Shown: positions 20,600 through 32,095, counted from the first letter of the stretch. The stretch is DNA of 52,500 nucleotides from Chara braunii (GCA_003427395.1 BFEA01000724.1:456422-508921); one strand, 5' to 3'. The notes: generated by a model from the sequence alone, not told the origin. Numbers and translations are program-made.

Positions 20600-22120
20600 G
20601 CACAGCAGCCATGGGGGGCTCAGGGAATCACGTTCAACTAGTAAAAGTTGTGACCGCTTCTGCAAAGGCTGAGCAGGTAGGTGATCACTCGACCTCTCAG
20701 CATAGGATGGTTCAGGTCGCTAACCCTATTGTCACCCCACAGACTCATCCTGACCACGTGATGCTCTGTTCACGGGCGATGTTTGAGCCCTTAGAGGGAC
20801 TAGAGAGGGAATGGTCTCAGAAAAACCTACGAGGTTCCTGGGTGACAATGGAAGAAGGTCCTGTAGGATAGTTGATTGTCGTAGAAGCCATTGTGGGTGG
20901 TCGTAAAGCAGGCGCATTAGCGGACGTTGGCTCTACACACAATTATATTAGTCGTGCTTGTGTGGACAGACTGCGCTTAGGGAAGCGGGTGCAACGACTG
21001 CGTAGACTTGTACAATCTAATTTAGCTAACAAGCAGTAGATCATGGTGAAGGACTACGTCACAGACATAGTATGTACCTTCTCCTATGCAAGCGGGCAAA
21101 CCAAACATAGTGTTTCATTTTTGATAAGTGACCAGCTTCATTTCGATATGATCCTAGGAATGTACTACCTTGAGGTTGCTAGGCCGCAATTTGACTGGGA
21201 CAGGAAAACGATGAAGTACAAACTACCTGAGGTAATTATGAGAAGTTGGTACACTCCTATGGCCATGTGTTCTACAACGTTTACAAACAGAATGGAGAGG
21301 AGGGAATGTATCTAGGCTTTATGCCTCAAAAAGGGCAGGTCATCAAGATCTCGCTTGAGATAGAGAAAGTTGTTGCTAAGTATTTAGACCTTCAAAAGGA
21401 GCCCTCGGGAGTCTTTGATAGGGATGTCCTCGAGGCGATAGAAATCATCCCAGGTAGTGAAGTGCCTAGGGGTAGGATCCATAGGATATCTCCACGTGAG
21501 TTAGATGAGCTCCATGAATAACTAATGGAGCGGAGTGAGAAGGAATGGATATAGCCTAGTACGTCTCCCTACTGTGCGCCGGTTTCATTCATTCCTAAGA
21601 AAGGGGGGATGTTGATGTGCATTGATTATAGAGGCCTCGGTGCCATCACTGTGAAGAACGTCGAGTCTCTACCCCACATCAACGACCTCGTGGATAGAGT
21701 GCAGGAATGTAGATACTTGAGTAAGATAGATCTGAACTCCGGGATCATTAGATACGAATTCGATTAGAGGATCAGCACAAAACCACTTTTCGGACTAGGT
21801 ACGGTCTGTATGAGTGTGTGGTGATCCCCTTTGGGCTATGTAATGCACTCGGTATGTTCCAGCACGCCATGAACAAAATTTTTCATGACTAAAACCAGTT
21901 CATTCAACTTCATTGTCATGTAGGAGTCTGGAGGAGCACACACAACACTTAGATGTTTTGCTATGCCTTCGCTGGAAGCACAACTACAAGATCAATCTGG
22001 AGAAATACGAATTCGGCTGTGCCAGAATCTTGTACTTGGGTCATGAAATTTCCCAGGATGGTTTGAGGCCCGAAGATGTTAAGGTGACCGCCATTAGGAA
22101 CTGGCCAGGACCTTAGTCTG
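20600..22120 (+). pseudogene. pol: Element 2 protease and RT, decayed
   Basis: Protease region: TPQTHPDH near 20,740, active-site motif DVGS at 20,933-20,944, then DMILGMYYLEVARPQFDWDR as in element 1. RT pieces: GWIRPST-like block with a stop, MLMCIDYRGLGAIT near 21,610-21,650, [21 protein letters not shown] near 21,830-21,890. Where the YxDD box should follow (21,890-21,915) the sequence has a stop and a short unrelated stretch, then resumes at SRSLEEHTQHL, so the catalytic box is deleted. At least eight stops or shifts make this a dead copy, older in appearance than element 3. Confidence 0.85.
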
Positions 22121-22142
22121 TCACGTAGGTCGGATCGTTCTT

Positions 22143-22739
22143 GTGGATGACGACCACTATTGTCCATTCGTTGAGAATTATAGCATGATTGCAAGCCCCT
22201 TGACCGACGTAACACGCCCTGACACCCCATGGGAATGGACAACTGAATGCAAGCTTGCTTTCAAAAGGTTAAAGTACGCATTGACACATCACGAAATCTT
22301 AAAAATCCTGGATCTTGACGAGCCGCTTGTGGTAACAACTAACGCTAGCCAGTAGGGAAATGGCGCAGTTCTTTAACAGCAGGAGGGGAAAATGTTGAGG
22401 CCCGTTGAGTACATGAGCAAGAAGATGCCATCCCAAAAGTTAGCTAAGTCCACCTACAAACGAGAACTGTGTGTCCTGTACAAAGATTTGAACCAACCAT
22501 TGGAAGCACTACCCCCATGGCAGATTCTTCAAAGTCAGATTGGACCACAAAACATCTCCAAGATGCAACCCACTCTATCTAATGTGTGGAAGAGATGGAT
22601 TCAAGTCATTGACATGTATGACTTCCGTCTTCGACATGTCAAGGGTGAGTTTAACAAGGTTGCAAACGCACTTTCACAGAGGGCAGGCTATCTAGGGGCA
22701 CTGATTACGAAATATGGCCTATATGATGATGTGATTTGA
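22143..22739 (+). pseudogene. pol: Element 2 RNase H
   Basis: Reads SMIASPLTDVTRPDTPWEWT, then VVTTNASQ, a stop, GNGAVL, then RPVEYMSKKMPSQKLAKSTY and KRWIQVIDMYDFRLRHVKGE. The first Asp of the usual TTDAS motif is Asn here (TTNAS). Homologous throughout to element 1's RNase H. Confidence 0.85.
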
Positions 22740-22740
22740 C

Positions 22741-23584
22741 GATTGGTGGAAGCCTACAAGAAGGATAATTTTATGTTTGAGATTCGCAGACTCGAGGCGC
22801 AGGATTGTGATGGTCAACGGGCTACTCTTCCTTGAGAAGGCCGGGAACAAAAGGTTGTGTATCTTGAGTAGTGAGTTTTTGCGTAGTTTATTTTCGGTGA
22901 GTGTCATGATGTGACGGGTCACTTCGGATACAAAAGATGCCAGCTAACTTACTACAACCTTTTTGGTGGCCTTCGATGCTAAAGGATGCTAAGAAGTACG
23001 TGGAGACGTGCAAGGTTTGGCAAAGAGACAAACATAGGACCCAAGAACCTCTAGGGCTTATCAAGCCCTTGCCTATCTCTGCTGGACCGGGAGGGAGTAT
23101 GTCCATGGACCTCATGGATACTCTCGTGAACAACATGTCTGGCAAACAACACATATTTGTAATTGTTGACAGGTTCTCCAAGTACGCTAGGTTAGTTGCA
23201 CTGCTCGAGACCGCGAAGGCAGACCTAGTAATCAAGATGTTTATGGAACACTGCGTAAGGGATCTTGGTTTGCCAAAGTTTATAGTGAACGACAAAGATG
23301 TCAGATTCACTAGTGGGTTATGGAAAAATGACTTCCGAAACCATCTTGAGACTAACAAGCGAGCGGAACAGATGAACTGTGTAGTACAGCATCTGCTGAG
23401 GCACTATGTCAAGCCCGACCAAGAAGACTAGGATGAGAAGTTGCCTCTTATTGGTAGTCTGTATAACAATGCAGTCCACAATACTACAACGCGGTCACCT
23501 AATCAGCTTCACTTAGGTTGGAATCCTAGGACCCCGTTCGACTTCCTCCTATCTGGTACTAGACCGACTTCAGTACCAGGAAGC
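22741..23584 (+). pseudogene. int: Element 2 integrase, N-terminal and core
   Basis: After a degraded zinc-domain start, 22,937-23,431 reads QPFWWPSMLKDAKKYVETCK, then the core with Asp in SMDLMDT, IFVIVDRFSKYARLV, second Asp in VNDKDVRF and Glu in KRAEQMN. A TAG replaces the usual Trp codon at 23,429. 23,441-23,584 continues with NNAVHNTTTRSPNQLHLGWN. Coding stops abruptly at 23,584 in front of element 3 and resumes at 33,433. Confidence 0.88.
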
Positions 23585-24914
23585 TGTAATGATCCGCCTT
23601 CACTGATATATATGTGCTTTAGGGTATATCTGTATTCAGTTTCACCGTATTTGGACCAGTAACAAAAAACATAGCAGGGTCATATGACAAACATACAAAA
23701 AACAAACAGGCAAAAAAAAAACAAAAAATTCAAACTCAAGAGCACTATAAAACCCTGTTCGGAGTAGCTTTCGGAGTTCGCCAAAGCTTTTTTCGAGTCC
23801 GGTGTTTTCGCTATGTATTTTGTTACTGGTCCAAATACGGTGAAACTGAATACAGATATACCCTAAAGCACATATATATCAGGCAAAAAGAAAAACTGAG
23901 AAAAAGTAAAAATTCAGGGAAATATGGCAGTTTCGGTGAAAAATTCGCCAAAATTCGCCGAATTTTGGGCCTTCCATTAAGCACCCAGTAACAGTAGATG
24001 TGCTGGGTACTCGAGGTCGAGCAAAAGAAGACAAAGTTGGCATTTTCAGAGGCCCAGTAGCGGTAGGCTAGGTCTAGGCCGGTACCAGTCCATCCAGTCT
24101 GAGTCTATAGCCTGTACGGGCAATATCAGAGTCTGCAATGATGTTTCCCTCCGAAAGGGAGGAGGTACTGATTGCTTGAGACGCCGAGCGGCCTGGAAGT
24201 CACCGCCCAGGAGGCAAGTAGGCCGCTATATCAAGAGGCCAAGGGAAGAGCCCGGCGTCATTCTTCAGTGTGCAAGTTTGGCGACTCGCTGCTGGAGTGT
24301 TGGCTGGAGGAGCGTTGGCTACTACAGTGCTGCTGGGAGGAAGAAGTCGGGAGCTTCCACCTTAACTATGGTGGATCTCTACTGGTAGGAGGAGGAGGGA
24401 GAAGAGGACCAAGGAGGAGAGTGGCAAGGTACTTACCTAGCTATGGTGGACACCATCTTCATCACCTTATTAGGCGCCGCATCTGGAAGGCCCCAGTTGG
24501 GGTAGTGCCGCATCAAGGAAGCTCGGGACAGAGTCAGGCATGGCGGCTGAGTGGGCAGCGGCATAGCTGCCTGATGTTAACCTTGGGGCAAGAGGGCAGC
24601 GACATAGCTGCTTTGGGTTGTCCTTTGGAAAGGAGGGTAGAGCCCTCAGTACTCTGCCATAGCCTCGGCCTACATGAAGAGGAAGAGGAAGGGTGGCCAT
24701 GGCGATGGTGGACCTCACGTTGGGCCTGCAGTAGAAGTGGGATCCAGACATTGATTCTGGTTCAGCCATTCAACATTATTATTGTTATTTCTTGTTTGAA
24801 TAAGAGGGGAGGAGATAAGGAGGAGGAGATGGGTTGGCGAAGAAGAGCAACATTTTTGGACGGCATTGTACTTTCTGATGAATGTATACTTCGAAATTCG
24901 CCAGGACCGTAACA
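23585..24914 (+). repeat. Element 3 5' LTR
   Basis: The first 14 bases (TGTAATGATCCGCC) and 23,982-24,914 match the 3' LTR at 32,110 and 32,399-33,428. The stretch between (about 23,600-23,981) is unrelated to the 3' LTR and belongs to repeat X, so the U3 has been replaced. It lacks the CTT-rich insert found near 33,290-33,365 in the 3' LTR. Confidence 0.9.
23600..23981 (+). repeat. Repeat X copy with 73-bp inverted arms
   Basis: Arms 23,602-23,674 and 23,810-23,882 are reverse complements with only about one mismatch, beginning CTGATATATATGTGC and ending GCACATATATATCAG. The 135-bp loop is A-rich and contains CACTATAAAACCCTG. A further 100 bases (to 23,981) follow the right arm and are shared with the copies at 9580-9741 and 18,939-19,140. 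No coding capacity; a foldback or MITE-like element is possible. Confidence 0.75.
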
Positions 24915-24915
24915 T

Positions 24916-24927
24916 TGGTATCAGAGC
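24916..24927 (+). other. Element 3 primer binding site
   Basis: TGGTATCAGAGC, the exact complement to the 3' end of plant initiator tRNA-Met as used by many plant LTR elements, one base after the 5' LTR. Confidence 0.92.
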
Positions 24928-26394
24928 GGATTCTATTTGCTGGCGAGAGTTGACTTTGCCGCCATAACCCTAACCTAAGTGGTAAGGGCTAACCACTTAG
25001 GGTTAGGGCTGGAAGTTAGGGTTAAGTGGGGCAGCGTGGTCAAGGGAAGCTGCTCACACCTGGCAGGGTTGTGTAGGGTTGACATTAGACCCGACTAGGT
25101 AGCTTGAGTGCATGTTTGTGGTGGCGAGACACAAGGTGGGACTTCGTGATGCAATTGGAGAGAGGCGATAGTGAAGGGCACCTACAACTGGAATCTGGAC
25201 TTCAAGGAAGACGAGGAGTGACTTTAGGGCTCCCCTCAAGTTAGGCGAGCTTGAGGGTGGCAGCCATATCTGCACCTACGGGCTGCAAGTTGCTACTTTG
25301 ATCTTCAACATCGACGGGGGATCCGGCGTTGTACTTTGGGGTAGATGTTGACCCTTCTAGATGATAGGACACTGGTGTAGAGGATGCTAATTGGGGTAGG
25401 AGGACTATGTGAGAGGGGGGTGAGTTTCTTTCATCTCAAGAGCCCGGCCACTCAGGTAAGTGACGTGCCGCCAGGGTGCCCATGTGTGTGTGCATGGAAT
25501 TGACTGCCTGTTGGGGTATTCTGGGTTCTTTGTCCATCCTCCATAGTCTTGATCTTGTGTGAGGTGTGTGAACTAATTACTCACCTGACGAGTGAATGAA
25601 TGGAGTATCTTGTGTGCCATGCTATATCTTTCTACAGTGCTTTGTTTATTTCATTCTAAACGGTTGTAGTTTGTAGGTTCTTTTTGGGGCTAAAATTCGT
25701 TTTTCAATTCGGTAGGGGCGGAGAGTAGGTCTTTGTGGAACTCTTGTTGGTTGGGACCCGGTTCTGACTCCACTGGGACCATCTGGGACTCAGTGGGACT
25801 AGGCCCAAACAAGAAGGGCCCCTCAGGCCAAATCTGTTGACGTCAGTTACCTTGCTCTATCTGATTGGGCCTCGAAGTTTATGCTTTCGGACCAGGACAC
25901 TCGCTGCTGAGGGGATCTCAGCTGAGATGTTTTAACAGACTTTACCGCACGATCCGCCGCCTGACTCGCACCTTGGACACCACTCAATTCTCTCTTGCAT
26001 TACGTGGTACACTTTAAATTTGATTTGCTGTGTCTTCACAGAGCTGAGTCCGGCTAGGCTTGAGAGGACCTCATACGCAGTCAGACCAGACTGTGTGGCG
26101 GAATCAAATCTCTCTGATCTTTATTTTTTTGTTTTGACTGCTCTCCTGTCCAAATGAATTGCCGCTTCGGCTAGGAGTTCTAACTTCTCTTCTAATTGCT
26201 TTCAAGCTGTTTCTTTCATGGGGTTCGTTAAATGCAAGCGTATGCACGGTCGCAAACGAGAGAGAAAGAGAAGAGAGAAGCTTCTGAGTGTTGCTCTTGA
26301 GGGGATGAGGAGAGGGAAGAGGAGTGTTCGTCCTAGAAGTGTGAGGAAATACGGACCTCTCTTGAGAGACTTATTGACACCTTCATCCTCCATC
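24928..26394 (+). other. Element 3 leader, non-coding
   Basis: About 1.5 kb before the likely Gag ATG, without a long frame. It contains a telomere-like hairpin: 24,966-24,983 pairs with 24,991-25,010. Confidence 0.6.
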
Positions 26395-26817
26395 ATGGCA
26401 TCTGCAGCAGAATGGAAGTTGCAAATGGACGTTGCCCCTGAGGCAGAAAAAGCGCAGTACCAGTTCTTTTATGAAAAAGCACTAAAGAGGGAAGAGGAAG
26501 AGAAGGAGAAGGAGAGGGGAGACAAAGTAAAGGCTCATGAAGCCGTCTTCAGTACCGTGCCCGCCTTAACTGATGCTGAGGTGGAAGAAAAGACTGTCCT
26601 ACTCCTAAGGGTCATAGTAGAAGTCCGGGTTGTTGAAGACCACACTGACCAACTTGCAAAGGTGTTTGATGAACTCAAGAAGTTGCGCGAGGATATGGCC
26701 CTGATGGCACAGCAACACCGTGACCAGCTGCAACATTTTGCTAACATGCAGCCAACCCACGGTGTCCTTCCGCCTGCTTACCCTGCTTCTAGTGTTGCGT
26801 GTCAGTCCGTTCTTGCC

Positions 26818-27121
26818 CCTCTAACTATATCTTATTCTTCTTCTTCGAGTGTGTGGTTAACGGCCTATCCGGATCTGCAACAGGTTCAGCCCCCGCTGTT
26901 GTTGCTGCTACTGCTGCAGTGGCAAGTGGCAGTGCAAGGCATTCTGGAACCTGTCTCTTATACACATCTAGATGTGTATAAGAGACAGCCTCTAACTATA
27001 TCTTATTCTTCTTCTTCGAGTGTGTGGTTAACGGCCTATCCGGATCTGCAACAGGTTCAGCCCCCGCTGTTGTTGCTGCTACTGCTGCAGTGGCAAGTGG
27101 CAGTGCAAGGCATTCTGGAAC
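26818..27121. repeat. Artefactual 133-bp duplication around the adapter
   Basis: 26,818-26,950 and 26,989-27,121 are identical by eye and flank the adapter. Perfect identity in an otherwise decayed element points to the two ends of one mate-pair fragment rather than biology. Adapter plus one copy is 171 bp, a multiple of three, so the frame stays open and hides the error. Confidence 0.92.
26951..26988. other. Tn5 mosaic-end adapter junction (assembly artefact)
   Basis: 26,951-26,969 reads CTGTCTCTTATACACATCT and 26,970-26,988 is its exact reverse complement. This is the 19-bp Tn5 mosaic end joined head to head, the junction made by tagmentation mate-pair libraries. It translates to the well-known contaminant peptide SYTHLDVYKRQ. 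It is not native to the genome. Confidence 0.97.
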
Positions 27122-28145
27122 TGTTGCAGTCCCGAATTCGGACCCAGCAATCGCTGGTCCTAACTGCGGCTTTCCCTACATGGACAGGAAGGCCGCACAG
27201 ATTCCGTCTAAGTATGACGGAAAAGATGGCATCGAGTCTTGGATCATCTCCATGTGATCCTACTTTGATGTGTTGGGGACACCCCCAGTGACTCAGTCGT
27301 CGGTCCTAGGGACCAATGTGGAACCCGCCATAAGGGGCTTCTTAGAAGTCTAAGTTGTACAGTCAGGCTATAAAAGAATAGACCTGAACAAATGGCTGAA
27401 GGCTATGCCAATAGCCACACTCGAAGATATTTTGATCAAGCAATATGCTGATCCGCATGCTGCAGCCAGCCAAAGCTAGACTTAAGCTTGGCAAGCTCAA
27501 GCACAACAAGTGGATCGGCTCCATGCATAGTCTGCAACAGTACATTAGCAAACTCCTCGCTACTCCTGATTTGGAGATGACTGCGCAGTCTTGCTTGGAT
27601 GTGATTAAAGGCACGATTCCCTCTACTGTAACACATCCCCTGAGGCTCAGACTCATAACATATATAGATTGGCTTTCTCTCATTCGGGATTTAGTCAAGC
27701 TGGAGGCACAAGATCTCCCGGGTGGATCGGGTGGCAAAAAGACCACCAGACGCAAACGGTTTTCAGGCAGCAACCGTTTTGCAGCGCACGATCTACTTGA
27801 GGTTGACGAGGAGACCTTCGCAGAAGACCCTTCTCTTGGGGACGATCAAGAGCAAGACTGCGAGGCATCTTGCTCTTCGTCAACCAATGAGTCTGATTAT
27901 GTGGATGATGAAGAATCAATGAAAGCCTTTAAGAAGACTGCCTTCAAAAGTAAGGGACCGAGGAACACCGTGAAGAACAATACTAACACCATTCTCCTTC
28001 CCAAGGGAGCGAAGATTCCACCCAAACCGGAAGATCCTGCCACAAAACCATTGGGTAGATCTCCGGATCAGTGAAAGTGAGTGGAAACACAAGGTGAAGA
28101 AAGGGGTTTGCCTGCATTGCACCAAACCGGACACTCAGTCCAACA

Positions 28146-29341
28146 TTGCTTCAGATTGCAACAGGGAAACCAGCAAAGGAGGTAGAGACATCATCAACAA
28201 ACTCTACAGACGGAGAGGTTGAACATGTAAGTGCAGATCCTTCGCCGGATTCTGATCCTACTCAACAAACCTCTCTTGAGACCCCATCTGATGCTGATTC
28301 CAAGGCTGAGAAATTGCACATCCTCTACAAGGAGCCTTGGGTGGAGTCGGAAGAAATTGATTTTCATGCTTTCTTGTTGCGCTGGGCTCACATGAAGCAA
28401 GAACGCAAGCAAGGGAAAACGAAGTCGATCTTCTTCAAACTCCGCATTAACGGTCGTTACATCCGTGCGTTGGCTGATTGTGGCACAACCGCCAACTACT
28501 TCTCACCGCACGACATTCGTAAGGCACGCTTAGGAATGAAGCAAGTGACTTTGCAGAATCCTTGTTGGACCCAAGTGGGCAACCAAGAGGTTGTCACATC
28601 TACACATGCAATCAAAGGTGTGCGCACTACGTTTGACGCAGACCGCACAATCACGCATGAGTTGAACTTCTATATCCTTGATAAGTGCCCCTTCGACGCG
28701 GTTATTGGCTTGGGCTGGTTGCAGGCCCAATGTGAAAGAACCACGTGGAAGGACTCACAATTCATGGTCAAAGATGCCATGGGAATCGAGCATCCAGTCC
28801 TTTTAGATGAGTCACACGAGTCCCAAGTAACTTTTCTCAATGTAATGAAATTTTGCAAAAAGAGGCGCAGGCGCAAAGTTGATGAGCAAATATATATAGC
28901 CTTTGTTAGGCTTGCTTATGTGCCTTCTATTTTTGTTGTACATAATGATTCTACTTTGCATGTCGTTTCTACTTCTAATGCAAATACTTGTACCTCTACT
29001 AAGTCTACTTCTAGTCCAAACGACTCTGCTTCGAATCCCGTTGTGTTGGCTTCACCTATGCAATCCGGTATGCTTGCACCAGAATCTGATGATCCACCTC
29101 CGGAGATCCCATCAGAGATCCGCAGCCTTCTCATCCGATTTCTTGGAGTTTTGGCCGAATCGCATGGAGTTCCCGTGCGTCTGATCCGACACAAGATCGA
29201 GTTGATAGAAGACAACACTCCTCTAAAGGGTTGTGTCTATCAAATGGGCTCAGGCGAATTGGAGGATTTGCGAAGGCAGATCGATGACATGCTTGAGAAG
29301 GTTGGATCAAGCCGAGCGAATCCGAATTCGGTGCACCAGTT
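28146..29341 (+). pseudogene. pol: Element 3 protease and RT N-terminus
   Basis: One open frame of 417 codons to 29,399. After a polar linker the protease reads FFKLRINGRYIRALADCGTT, so the active-site motif is DCGT (28,476-28,487) with Cys where Ser or Thr is usual. Then KCPFDAVIGLGWLQAQ (the flap and second hydrophobic block). From about residue 310 it enters the RT N-terminus (LIRHKIELIEDNTPLKGCVY, then ELEDLRRQIDDMLEKV). The frame shifts near 29,310 and RT continues in the frame starting at 29,342. Confidence 0.85.
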
Positions 29342-30784
29342 TTGTTTGTCCCTAAGAAAGGAGGCAAACAACGGATGTGTATTGATTACCGCGGACTGAA
29401 CATAATAACCAGAAACAATGCATACCCTTTGCCACACATTGACGATTTTCTTGATGTTGCTGGTGGATGCAAGGTCTTCAACAAGATCGATCTCAAGTCT
29501 GGTTACCACCAGATTAAAGTCGACTCTGCACACCAGCATAAAACTACATTCAAAACTCGCGATGCATTGTACGAATTTACCGTTATGCCCTTCGGCCGCA
29601 CGAATGCACCGACCACCTTCCAAAGTCTCATGGACAAGGTGTTCCGCAATCAGATCAATCGATTTCTTGTTGTTTATTTGGATGGCATACTAATCTTCAA
29701 CAAGTTGATGGAGGAGCACATGAGACACCTTGAGGAAGTGTTGCAGATCCTCAAGGACGCGCAACTCCATCTCAACTTAGAGAAATCTGAGTTTGGGAGA
29801 GACAGCGTCATCAACCTCGGACATCGGTTGTCTGGTGCAGGCCTAGAGCCCGAGGCAACCAAAGTTGAGGTCATCCACAGCTGGCCTCAGTCGGCAAATG
29901 TCCGTGAGTTGCGTTCTTTTCTTGGTCTTGCGTTGTACTACCGTAAGTTTGTGCCCAAATTCTCTATCATCGCCCGTTCGCTGTCCAAATTGACAAGCAA
30001 GAACGTGTCTTACACGTGGGATGGGGAATGCACAACAGCCTTTCAAGCCTTAAAGAAGGCTTTGGTGAGTCATCCGGTGCTCGCCATTGCAGATCCCAAA
30101 CTTATAGTCGTAGTAAGTACGGATGCAAGCTTGTATGGGATTGGTGCAGTGCTGCAACAAGATGATGGTGACGGCTTACACCCGCTTGAGTATTACAGCA
30201 AACGCATGCCCAGTCACAAGGTAGCTGCCTCCACTTACATGCGAGAACTCTATGCCTTGAGAGAGGCACTAGATCATTGGAAACACTACCTCTTGGGTCG
30301 CCATTTCAAAGTGTTCTCAGACCACGAGACTTTGAAATGGATCCAGACACAGATTAATCCATCAGCTACATTGACCTACTGGATGCATGAGATTGATGTG
30401 TATGATTTTGAACTTAAGCACAAGAAAGGTTGTTACAATCGTGTTGCGGATGCTTTGTCTCGCCATCCTGAGTACATGACTTGCCTTGTAGGTTCCTACG
30501 ATCTCCGTAAGAATTTGAAGGAGCAACTAGTTGAGCACACTGCCAAGGATCCGAAACTCAGTCCCATCCTTGAGCAGATCCAAGCTGACCCTAGTAGTCA
30601 GCCTGATTTTCATGGTTGTAAAGGTTTGCTCTTCCGACGTTATGGGAAGTATGACCGACTGTGTGTACCCAACCATGAGCCTATCCGTACTCACTTCTTG
30701 GACTTGGCTAATGGCCGGAGTGGACACTTCGATTTTGAAAAGACATACGGAGTCTATTGCAAAAGTTTGTATGGCCTGGGATGA
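29342..30784 (+). pseudogene. pol: Element 3 RT, RNase H and integrase zinc domain
   Basis: A 480-codon frame. RT: LFVPKKGGKQRMCIDYRGLN, NKIDLKSGYHQIKVD, FTVMPFGRTNAPTTFQ, then the catalytic box YLDG at 29,675-29,686, where the second Asp is Gly. RNase H: VVSTDASLYGIGAVLQQDDG, STYMRELYALREALDHWKHY, FSDHETLKWIQ. Then YNRVADALSRHPEY and the start of the integrase zinc domain (THFLDLANGRSGHFD). The frame ends at a shift near 30,770. Confidence 0.92.
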
Positions 30785-31584
30785 AAGAAATGACACGAAA
30801 GTTTGTGGCTGAGTGTGAAGTCTGTCAACGCATCAAACCGTCTCGGCAAAAGCCCTATAGGCTGCTGCATCCTCTTCCTATTCCTGATGGCCCGGGTGAG
30901 TCTCTTTCCATCGACTTCACGGACATGGGAAAGAAGAGCAGGAATGGATATTCACAAGTAATGGTGATCGTTGACCGCTTTTCAAAATTTCTGAATTTGA
31001 TCTCATTACCACCTCACGCCCCAACTGACCCCGTGATCAAGGAGTTTCACAAAAAGTACATTCTGCAGTGTGGGCCCCCGAAAACTCTTGCGAGCGACCG
31101 GGACACTGGGTTCATAAGTGCAGATTGGAAGGACTTCACCTCCCAGATCTATGACATCAAACTCAAGATGACGTCTGGCCAACATCCCGAAGCCAATGAA
31201 CTGACCGAGGAAATCAATCAGACTGTAATCCAACTTCTCCGAGCTCTAATTGTGCCTGATCAGAACTCTTGGGATGAGGAATTGCCGATTGTGCAGGGAT
31301 TGTACAACAACTCCATACACTCCTCCACCGGGATGACACCTAATCGGCTACACCTCGGGTGGCAAATTCGCAATCCCCTATCCTATCTGTTTCCTGATCC
31401 GCCATCGGGCTTAACGCCTGGCCATCCAGGCTACAGTGCTAAGTTTGATTGCTTGCTCAAAGTTGTTGTCGCTGCTATGGAAAGGCGACGAAGTGCCATG
31501 ATTAAGCATGCTAACAAAGAGTGCCAGCGCAAACCTTTCATAGTGGGAAGCTATGTCCGGGTCAAAATGTCCGAGTTTTTTTAA
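30757..31584 (+). pseudogene. int: Element 3 integrase core
   Basis: Starts in the zinc domain (FVAECEVCQRIKP supplies the CC pair). The core shows the catalytic D-D-E residues: Asp in SIDFTDMG, Asp in ASDRDTGF and Glu in HPEANELTEEINQ. Then LPIVQGLYNNSIHSSTGMTP and the GPY-type C-terminal domain start (VGSYVRVKMSEF). A run of T at 31,575-31,582 shifts the frame into a stop. Confidence 0.9.
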
Positions 31585-32095
31585 GAAGAAGGTGTATCAC
31601 GAAAGCTTCTTCCTCAGTATTACGGTCTGTTGAAAGTACTGAACCAGGTAGGGGAGGATTCATTCGGTCCTTCTTACACGATCGACGTGCCTCCTCATCT
31701 GCGCACGTACCTAGTCTTTCACGCATCAAAGTTGTTTCCGTATAACCACCCGAAACTTTTCCGTATCGAGAATCAATGATTCCTCGCGCAATCAATGGCG
31801 GTCACGAGATTGATAGAATTGTCGAGCACAGTGGAAAAGGGAGAAACAGACAATACAAAATTCATTTTCTATACCACCCATTAAATGACTTTACTGGATT
31901 GCTAAGAAAGACTTGCTGCAGAGTGCCCCGCGAGTCGTCAACGCATATGAACGACTGATCAGCTCTGAACAGCAACCTAAATTCAGCACTATCCTCACCC
32001 CTACGGAACATACCAGATCTCTCTTTGCCATTTACGCTTATGATGCATTCTGCAGGGACTCTGATTGAGTTACTCGCTCGAAGGGACCTCGCTCT
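31585..32095 (+). pseudogene. int: Element 3 integrase C-terminus and chromodomain
   Basis: Downstream of the T-run shift the sequence reads RKLLPQYYGLLKVLNQVGED, then PPHLRTYLVFHASKLFPY (integrase C-terminal domain). After a further frame change comes a chromodomain-like segment, GHEIDRIVEHSGKGRNRQYK, then IHFLYHPLNDFT and, in a third frame, WIAKKDLLQSAP with AYERLI. The pattern fits chromodomains that steer chromovirus integration to marked chromatin. Confidence 0.75.

Larger units (their letters stand above)
26395..28145 (+). pseudogene. gag: Element 3 Gag, frameshifted
   Basis: I place the start at the ATG at 26,395 (MASAAEWKLQMDVAPEAEKA) although the frame is open from 26,218. A charged region of about 140 residues follows. 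Near 26,800 the natural Gag frame changes (NGLSGSATGSAPAVVAATAA, then MDRKAAQIPSKYDGKDGIES), leaving the original frame to make an artificial Leu-rich peptide. 27,445-28,074 carries the Gag core (KLKHNKWIGSMHSLQQYISK, then VIKGTIPSTV) and a basic, then acidic, tail. A zinc knuckle begins CLHCTKP at about 28,120 and is broken by loss of one base in the GHS part. Confidence 0.8.

Noticed and set aside
24172-24912. 246-codon open frame, and its counterpart at 32,589-33,392
   Set aside because: Both lie inside the LTRs of element 3; their agreement reflects LTR homology, not protein conservation.
26818-27122. Leu-rich repeated domain in element 3 Gag
   Set aside because: The repeat is the adapter-linked duplication and the Leu-rich reading is off the natural Gag frame.
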